From the NCBI RefSeq assembly GCF_025602895.1, contig NW_026516306.1, positions 1-64,000 of the forward strand: DNA of 64,000 bases, written 5' to 3'. Below the pieces are notes generated by a model, which saw only the letters and a program-made list of their open reading frames with translations, made no database searches and was not told the DNA's origin. Source of the DNA: Polychytrium aggregatum. Its lineage: Eukaryota > Chytridiomycota > Chytridiomycetes > Polychytriales. Both the position numbers and the translations under genes were made by a program. Below are positions 56,893 to 64,000 of this stretch, piece by piece (within the stretch, counting starts at the first letter, position 1; every line of letters begins with the position of its first letter).

Positions 56893-57373
56893 CTACCGAT
56901 GCTTGACCTGAATCGATGGCCTACCTTGGTTGTGTATGCAGTAGAGAAAATATGGCAGAACGTCGCGCTCGCTGACGACCTGCGAGTGGAAGTGCTTTGT
57001 GACCGAGCCGACCAGTTCCTCCGGGGTCTCCTTTGCCTTGATCTTGATGCTGTACGTCCGCTTGTACTTCTTTAGGATCCTGTCGCTAACCTTCGAAAAG
57101 TCCATCTGCGATGCCGGACAGCCCATTCTGATAAGACAATCGGGCTCAAATCGATAAACCAACATGATCGAAGAGCTGCTGTACTGAGCGCATGGAGGGG
57201 CGGGTGCATGTTCTCGCAGAGCCGCTCACCTTGGGGGCCCAGTCTGGCTCTGCAGCGTCCAGGCGCTTGGCTGACGGATGCTTTTTCTTCTTCGACGATG
57301 GTACTGTCGGGAGCAGCGGCTGGACCATGCTCGAGCTTGACAAAGGGGTCGGTATAGACACTGGCTTTGACAT
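56893..57373 (-). CDS. SAP30-like Sin3-binding protein
   Basis: Model: exon 57373-57230 (Ser/Pro leader, then SSKKKKHPSAKRLDAAEPDWAPK), a 15-nt micro-exon 57178-57164 (QLFDH) and exon 57105-56893, 123 residues. The last exon holds the Sin3-binding domain: MDFSKVSDRILKKYKRTYSI, TPEELVGSVTKHFHSQVVSE, RDVLPYFLYCIHNQ, matching SAP30's helical KKY/HF/FLY pattern. SAP30 bridges Sin3 and the Rpd3/HDAC1 deacetylase. The micro-exon is needed because directly joining the first exon to the open frame at 57165 breaks phase. Its downstream intron has a GTTGGT donor. An alternative is a shorter protein starting at Met 57165. Confidence 0.7.
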
Positions 57374-58086
57374 TCGGGCGAGTCTGCTCAACGAAGAGAA
57401 GCACCGAATAGCAGCATTTGGAACGGTGCGGCGACGGGTATGAGCACGAGGGTGTTCGCGGTGGCTTGGAGAAGCAGCGAAAGTCGTCAGGGATGCTCGT
57501 GTGAAGATATACCTAGGTGGGTGTGAGGGATGCGAGGATGGGTTTGGGCTTGGGCTTGATAGGGAGCGGCGGCCAGACAAAGCGCAGATGAGCCCGATGA
57601 TGGACGATGGACGATGGGCGATGAGCGATGGACGATGGGCGATGAGCGATGGACGAGGCGAGCGGGAGCGACATTGCCAACACGCGCCCTGTGTGTGCGT
57701 GTGCCGTCTCGCCACTTGCCGAGAGGCTCTCTCGCCGCACACAGACAGTCGGCGCAGCAGCTGTGTCGTCTCGCTGGCGGCGGTCTCGCTCTCGGTACAG
57801 CCAATCTCCGACACGTCGCACAAACGCGGAAAACCATCCGCCCCGGTATGGCCGATCTGCCAGCGAGCCGTGGCAGTCGCAGCCGCCCTCTGGGCCTGCC
57901 CCCCCATCTCGCTCCCGGCACCAGCAGGCTCATGCTCGCCAGTCCGACTGCAGCGGCCCTGGATTACGAGCGACAGCGCACCCAGCGGCGACTTTGGTGA
58001 ATCTTTGCCCAGCGAGGCAGCCTCGACAAAGCCATCCGCATCGCCGCTTGCAACAGCCACAACACATAGACCCGACCAGCGAACCC
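57374..58086. promoter_or_regulatory. Divergent intergenic region, SAP30-like / TAD1
   Basis: About 710 bp between divergent starts, with a GATGGACGATGGGC-type repeat at 57596-57656. No gene supported. Confidence 0.5.
57596..57656. repeat. 7-bp GATGGAC/GATGAGC repeat
   Basis: About eight degenerate heptamer units in tandem. Confidence 0.85.
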
Positions 58087-61000
58087 ATGGTCAAGGACAG
58101 ATCGACATCGCGGCGGCCGCCCGGATTTGCCGATGCCATCGCCACCACGGCAATCGAAAAGTTCGACTCGCTGCCAAAGCGAGGCAAGCCTGTGTGGCGG
58201 TCGCCCAACAAGCCCGAGTGGACCGTCATGGCAGCGATCGTCAAGGAACACCAAACGCAAGGTGGGCCCGTTGCGGTGGCAGCTTTCCTTGCGACAGTCT
58301 CCAGCCCGATAGATGCATGGCCCAATATCATTTGACCGACAGCATACGGCTTGGTTTGTGTTTGGGCATGTGTCGTTTTTTCCCGCTGGCTGCTCACGTC
58401 TCCATCTTCTGTTTGAGCAGATCAAGATATGTGCGCCTACGAATGCGTGGCTGTGGGGTGAGTCCGGTTGGGTATGATATCAACGCTGCTGTCGTCGCCC
58501 TTGCGGTGGCGGCTGACCGTTTCCCTTGATATTGTGAATATGCACCACCAGGACCGGACTCAAATGCCTGGGCAATTCCGAGCTCAGTCCCGATGGCGAT
58601 GTACTCTTCGACAGCCACGCCGAAGTCGTCTGTCGTCGTCATTTTCTCACGTAAGGACACATCTTTCCGCTTCAGCATGCGCAACAATGACACGCCGCGG
58701 CTTGATACGAAACGACTTGGGCATCGCTTTCGATATCCGTCGATATCACAATGTTTCTGAAGCTGCTCAGCTCGGATTCGCAGAGACTGCCCCTCCTCCT
58801 CGCTTACAAGCAATAGACTGACGCTTGACTATCGCATGCAGCTATTTGTACAACGAAATGAATCTATGTCTTGATTCTTCATCATCGGTCCTGCGGCAAA
58901 GCACTCCAGGAAGGTTCAAGCTGGCGCCGGGAGTCGAGTTTCATCTCTACGTTTCACAGGCTCCCTGCGGCGATGCCTCAATGACCTGTCTCGATAGGTC
59001 TCAGAGCGACGATACTCGGAAAGCCAACGAAGAGAAAAAAAGGCGGTTTATCAGTCGGCGCGACGAGGAGATATCGGATGAATCTCCGGCAAACAAGCGA
59101 CCCAAAACCGAGATGCACGGAGCAGACGATTCTGTGTCGCTTGCAGGTCCCCCGACTCAGTCCCCGTCAGCACCAGCGACTCAGAGCATGGATCAATCTG
59201 ACAGTGTGGCCGATGTGTCCCCCGAGTGCGCCGAGCCACTGGTAGTTTCGTCGGCCAACATGGTCGCCTCGGGTGTACTTCGTGGACGGGACAGCTATAA
59301 CCTGTTGGGAGTCCTGCGTACCAAGCCAGGTGAGTTTCGGCTGAGTGTTGTTGGCAGACATTCTATGGCGTTCGTCATATGTACTCGATCGGACGACAGC
59401 GACGACTGCAGGCATCGAAAAGGAGGGTACTGTGCATTTGAAACACGGGCAGTCGACGTAATGTGGATGTGGATGTGGATATTCATGTCGATGTGGATTG
59501 GATGTGGATGTGGATGTGGATGTGGATGTGGATGTGGATGTGGATGTGGATGTGGATGTGGATGTGGATGTGGATGTGGATGTGGATGTGGATGTGGATG
59601 TGGATGTGGATGTGGATGTGGATGTGGATGTGGATGTGGATGTGGATGTGGATGTGGATGTGGATGTGGATGTGGATGTGGATGTGGATGTGGATGTGGA
59701 TGTGGATGTGGATGTGGATGTGGATGTGGATGTGGATGTGGATGTGGATGTGGATGTGGATGTGGATGTGGATGTGGATGTGGATGTGGATGTGGATGTG
59801 GATGTGGATGTGGATGTGGATGTGGATGTGGATGCGGTGACGGACTCCATATATCCGCTTTCTGTTCTGTGCAGGTCGCATTGATGCGGACTCGACCAAT
59901 TCTTTGAGCTGCAGGTACGGCAACGAGGCATGTCACGCCAAGTGCTTTCGAGTCAGTCATGGGCTGGTCAAGCAGTGCTCCTTTGGATTCTTCTTGTGCG
60001 GATCTCAGTGGCGACAATCTTCTGCCGATCTGTTTGCAAACGAAATGACGGTGGCTATCTAAATTGTACCGTAGCGACAAGATTGCCAAATGGATGGTCG
60101 TCGGGCTCGGCGGTGCTTTAGTCGCCTCCCTTATGGATCCAATTTATCTGTCGACAATAACGATCGGGGCCTTCTACAACCATGCCGACGCATATCGGGC
60201 TTTCATCGACCGACTCGAAGGCATCGTCGGTAAGACTGACCTGTGGCAAGGAAACGGCGCGATACGAACCAGTAACCTCCCTCGATGGAGGCATGTCCCT
60301 TGAAGGACGCGCGGCTTTGCTTATTGCTGCTTCCCGACAGATCTGCCGCCGTTGTACCGGGTTCAGGTTCCAGAAATCTTTCACTCGAAAGTTCCCTTCC
60401 CTTTCAGCCGTGTAGCTGTCACCAAGAACGAAAATACCCGACCGATTAGCGCCGATGCCTCGATTGGTTGGTCATCTCCATCAGATGATTCTGAGGTGAC
60501 AGTTTGCGGCCGCAAGCAGGGCTTCTCTGCGAAAAAGGCCAAGAATAACGAGCGAGCCAGGTATCCCTCGCTTCTCGCCGAGTCAGCAACGAGTGGGCTC
60601 TTGAACACTGCACCCAGCGCCCTCCTGAGTCTTGGACCACTGATACAACGAAGTACCGATAAAGCGAGTGCTGACGTCTCCATCCCCTCTGTCCAGACCA
60701 TCGATATCAAAGCTGTCGCTTTTCAAGCTCCATCAAGAAGTTCTTTCGAGGGTCAATCCGAGTGCGGCGTCCAGGTAAGCCCGCATGCACCTAACGCACT
60801 CCCTTTAACTGCGCTGTGGGCTGTGCATCGTGAGTTTGTGCTGCGATTGCACATTTGCGGCTATAGGCCTCGAGTATCTGGGCTGTTGTTCTGACCAGCA
60901 TGATTGTGATGCTAATTCCCGGAATGTCGAACTGCCGGCGCCAGTACAAGCTCGCAGACCTATCGCCAAGCCAAGCAAGCAAACTCCGAGTACCAGCTGG

Positions 61001-61098
61001 CTAAGAGCCGCTTGTATGTTGGCCGGTTTGCTGGCTGGCTCATCTGCGACCCGATGTACGAAGCGTTCAAGGTGGAGGGATCCGCCAACACCGAGTGA
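58087..61098 (+). CDS. TAD1: tRNA-specific adenosine deaminase 1
   Basis: Eight exons: 58087-58261, 58421-58457, 58552-58650, 58842-59329, 59875-59914, 60075-60229, 60341-60774 and 60958-61098, giving 522 residues. ADAT1/Tad1 landmarks: LPKRGKPVW and PEWTVMAAIVKEH at the N-terminus, CVAVGTGLKCLGN, the catalytic DSHAEVVCRR (Zn-His and proton-shuttle Glu), VSQAPCGDAS (Zn-Cys), NSLSCSDKIAKWMVVGLGGA (second Zn-Cys), DPIYLSTITIG, and the C-terminal YRQAKQANSEYQLAK. The enzyme converts A37 to inosine in eukaryotic tRNA-Ala. An acidic/Ser-rich insert sits between the PCG and SC motifs, as is usual. Intron 4 is expanded by a long GTGGAT repeat. Confidence 0.96.
59461..59834. repeat. (GTGGAT)n hexanucleotide array in TAD1 intron 4
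   Basis: About 335 bp of essentially perfect GTGGAT (59500-59834), roughly 56 units, preceded by a degenerate part. All six frames stay open across it (Asp-Val, Cys-Gly, Met-Trp, His-Pro, His-Ile and Ser-Thr tracts), so long open frames here are artefacts. Confidence 0.98.
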
Positions 61099-62000
61099 TC
61101 GTATCATATTTCCGGTACCGCTTTCTGTATCCGCCGTGACGGCCGCGAGATGATATAGCCGCCGGCATCATGTCGATTGTTGAGGACACAGACATCCGAA
61201 TCAGCGCAGCTACAGTCAATCCAATAAAAAACGAGACACCTTGGCTATTGACCAATGACCGAATAATTTGCTTCCAAATACCACCGCGCGCTGGCCATGA
61301 CCATTCTGCGATGCGGTGCAATACCATCATTCATAGCCTGAGAAGAATTGCCTCCATATTCAACGTGTCCAAGAGCACCATTCACCGCTGGCACTCCGAG
61401 ACCAGTGCGCAGGTCGATTGTGGAGACGGAGAGCGACCGGCGGTCTTCACTCGGAGGCTGCCAAAGTGATCTGTTGGATTGCATGTGGCTCAGTTGGATG
61501 CAAGCCATCGTATACTACGCTGACATATGGGGTGTGGGCAAGTGACCCATTTGCTCATGGGTAAGGTGTATCTCGTTCAGACAATCGAGACATTTGGTCT
61601 GCTCTGTTCACGGCAAGATGGTATCCGTATGCCCCCCCACGAGTCCACATTGGGCCTCGGTGTATTGTGTGGGAGTCTGGGCGAAGCAGACATACTGCTC
61701 TTTGGCCCACAAGGGCGAGCACCGAACTCCTGATGGACAGTGATGTCGGTCAGCCTTGAGGGGAACGACCGGCCCGGCGATTGGAGCCGGCGGTTTTGTG
61801 CCGGATCTGAATCAGGCTCGAGCCCATCCCTCTTTCATTTCCCTCCGGGTCGATTGCGTGTCGGTACAGATATTGGCGAGCTCTTGCACACCATCAACAT
61901 CACTCTAGACTCGGCGTTGGTTTCCTCTCGAATCTGCCTCGTTCCAGCTCACCCATCTGGTCTATCTGGGCTCGAAAGCGCCAAGGAAGACGAGCACTGA
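61099..62000. other. Intergenic region, possible 5' exons of next gene
   Basis: About 900 bp. A frame ending TGA at 61998-62000 (with LLHTINITLDSALVSSRICLV-like hydrophobic text, about 61880-61944) directly abuts ATG 62001. It could be ectodomain-coding sequence of the next gene, but no splice chain was established. Confidence 0.4.
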
Positions 62001-64000
62001 ATGTCCGACTTTGATGCCATTTTGAACTCGAGCGAGAGCGATCTGCTGTCCCTGTCATATATCTATGGCTCGGTTTCGCTCGCCTATGGCCTGCTCTCGG
62101 CATGGTACCTCTCCAACGCGTACCGCTTCAGCTATGTGCATATTCACATCCACAGCCTCGTCGGCTATCTCATCATGGGCAAGACTTTGCTCATGGTGGT
62201 ATATTTTGGGGCAGCCGTCGGGAAGCTCAACAACGGTAACATTGCACGGACATGGCTTTGACAGGGAGCGGGGCTGAGGCCGCTGTGGCTCCATCTAGAG
62301 ACAGAAGCTGGTTCGAGGCAGACATATGCGCGCATTTGGGGACTGAGCAAGGATCGAGATGCCTCGTCTGCAATGCGGCTGGAAAGGAGGCTGTATATCA
62401 CCACACGCGGGCGTCTGATGCTTCGGGCTGAATCTACATATCTGTGGTTGTGTCTCGGTTGTCGCCTCGATAATCTCCTGGGTTTGCTCCGCACCAAGGA
62501 TACACCATGCTCATATGCAGCGCGGGCGACTATGCCCATCAAGCATTCATGATTGTCATCGAGATTCTGCTTTCGAAGGGATATGGGATCACCCGGGCAA
62601 GGCTCACCAGTGCCGAGAAGAAAATGGCGATCTGTTGAGTATTCGCAGCCCTTCGCTACCACATACGGCTCCTCTCGCATGCGAGGACTGGATTCGGATG
62701 GGCTAACAGGTCCGGGCATGGGTCATTCGTTGACGGGCAGTTATTGGCATCGGGTTGACGACCATTGGAGTTGCAACCATCAGCTACGGCCGCTTTTATA
62801 GCGTAAGCCATTGGCAGCTCGCGGGCCTCTGGCGCTCAGATCGCCGTGGGAACCGCATCGTCGACAGAAATACGCTGCCGTGCAATGTCTCGCCGATGCT
62901 CTCAGCACCAGCATCGACGGGCTCGGATACCCACCAACACTGACAAGATCTGCTCATATGCCCCAACGGCTGCGTGCGCCGCTTGCTCGCCAGGCTACCC
63001 TCATATTTCTATACTGCGTCATGGCGCGGCTGCTTTTCAACACTATCGAGGCTAATCTTTCCAAGGCGGCGTCGTATGCACTTCTTCTGGATGTAGGTCC
63101 TTCGGCTGACTCTCTGCATGAGCTGCTGGCACGGGAATCGCCGAGGCTCTGACAGAGATCGTACTGACGTCAAAGGGGCGATGATCCTTTCGGCGGCTTC
63201 AGCCACCATCGCTCTCTAACTGCCGTCTCTCTTCCTTATCCCGTCGCTATCCCAGACCGGCGGGTATCCCAGCCGCACACAGCCCAACCCATATCACTTC
63301 AAGTTCCAGCTTCTGATGCACACCCGCACGCTGATCTTTCTCCATATCATCCTCGCCATCACGGATCAGATCATGGACGTCATCACTTCGTTCTCGACCG
63401 TCATTCGCGAGAGCATCATCCAGGGCCTGTTTTTGGTCTACTTTTCGTATTTCATCTATCGATTCCGGCTGGGCGACTGGCCTCCGTTGGATCTGAGCCT
63501 GATGCTGCCAGGCTCGGGGCGACTGCTCACTGCCGTTGAGGATGGATCAATCGGGATATCGACGGCGATGGTGATGATGCGAATCGCAGCCATGCGGGCG
63601 CGAGAGCTACGCAACCGGACCAACGTCGAGGCTGCCGCCGATACTGAACCAGGTGCCGGTGACTTGAGCCCGTCCGCCTTGATCAAGGAGCGCGAGCGAG
63701 CTGCTAAAGCGCTAGTGCTGATATCGCCGTTCGAGGTGCAAAAGCCAAACTTTAGCGTCTCGATCTACAAGACGCTGAGTGCAATGTCTTTGAACAACGG
63801 AGCCGGGTTGCAGCGATCGCTCAGCATGAGCACCTCGAGGGTCAATGCCATCGCTCCAGGCCCGCTTGGCAGCACCAGCCGCGCGACTCTGAATCGCCCC
63901 CTCCGGGCTGTGCCTGAGTTCTCGAATGCGCTCAGGCAAGCCGAGAGCGTCTCGAGCAACATCCACAGCGTCCCTCCCGTCCTTCCTTCGCTCTATGTGG
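62001..64000 (+). CDS. Seven-helix membrane protein, TMEM145/GPR180-like, 3' end outside window
   Basis: Exons 62001-62235, 62499-62633, 62741-62802, 62994-63092 and 63256 to the right edge are in phase; the last is still open. Hydrophobic helices: SYIYGSVSLAYGLLSAWYL, LVGYLIMGKTLLMVVYFGAA, HQAFMIVIEILLSKGYGITR, IGIGLTTIGVATISYG, ATLIFLYCVMARLLFNTI, TLIFLHIILAITDQIMDVI and IIQGLFLVYFSYFIYRF. The KGYGITRARLTSAEKK loop resembles the conserved KGxTITR segment of the ITR/rhodopsin-like (GpcrRhopsn4) family that includes TMEM145 and GPR180. A long cytoplasmic Ser/Arg-rich tail follows. These are Golgi or surface proteins of poorly known function. The usual ectodomain is absent from this model, so upstream exons may be missing. 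Confidence 0.7.

Noticed and set aside
59463-59907. Very long open frames of Asp-Val, Cys-Gly, His-Pro, His-Ile, Met-Trp and Ser-Thr repeats
   Set aside because: They are the six translations of one (GTGGAT)n array lying in a TAD1 intron; flanking exons join perfectly without it.
1-64000. tRNA, rRNA, CRISPR, riboswitch or bacterial operon signals
   Set aside because: None recognised by eye; the short direct repeats present are microsatellites or minisatellites without the spacer pattern of CRISPR.

Overview
This window comes from a fungal nuclear genome, most likely a zoosporic early-diverging lineage (Chytridiomycota or a relative). Three things point there. The genes are densely packed and full of short spliceosomal introns (mostly 50-300 nt, GT-AG). 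The gene content is typically fungal or eukaryotic. It also includes a MORN5-type flagellum-associated gene and a TMEM145/GPR180-like seven-helix protein, families usually absent from yeasts and moulds. Base composition is moderately GC-rich and simple-sequence repeats are abundant, especially in introns and promoters. No tRNA, rRNA, CRISPR, phage or bacterial-operon signal was seen. The genus cannot be fixed from the sequence alone.

Layout, left to right. An F-box/LRR gene runs off the left edge (1-1650, minus). Then come GOT1 (3028-4407, plus), ribosomal protein eS30 (4957-5281, minus), prohibitin 1 (6671-8013, minus), a polyQ/SAP-domain protein (9151-11860, minus), a membrane-embedded spermidine-synthase-fold protein (14384-17126, minus), a secreted expansin/RlpA-like protein (17757-18856, minus), a TatD nuclease (19391-21558, minus), a membrane-anchored glutathione peroxidase (21914-22999, plus) and a fatty-acid desaturase-like protein (23595-25406, minus). 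Next are the U3 processome factor UTP14 (26331-31336, plus) and a VPS9-domain Rab GEF (31739-34653, minus) with an unresolved coding stretch upstream.

The middle is a cell-surface neighbourhood. A GPI-type protein with a YcnI/DUF1775 copper-binding-like domain (37052-37877) is followed by two tandem paralogues with a cysteine-rich ectodomain, one membrane span and a cytoplasmic SH3 domain (38755-40695 and 41752-43780). An AVT-type amino-acid transporter (44238-45802, minus) lies head-to-head with a 13-exon coiled-coil gene of unknown function (46263-49576, plus).

The right third carries a near-perfect inverted repeat (49766-50029 and 53432-53727) bracketing a secreted glycoprotein gene (50250-51170, minus) and MORN5 (51837-52829, minus). 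It is followed by SNRNP27 (53898-55225, minus), a 101-residue orphan (55522-56311, plus), a SAP30-like Sin3-complex gene (56893-57373, minus), the tRNA adenosine deaminase TAD1/ADAT1 (58087-61098, plus; one intron holds a ~335-bp hexanucleotide repeat) and the start of a TMEM145-like membrane gene (62001 to the right edge).

Genes are not organised as operons. Shared themes are secretion and membrane trafficking (GOT1, VPS9 GEF), RNA processing and translation (UTP14, SNRNP27, eS30, TAD1), and surface proteins. Exon structures were derived by hand from reading frame, splice motifs and phase. Every multi-exon model given with a residue count sums to a whole number of codons, but none has been checked against transcripts or databases.
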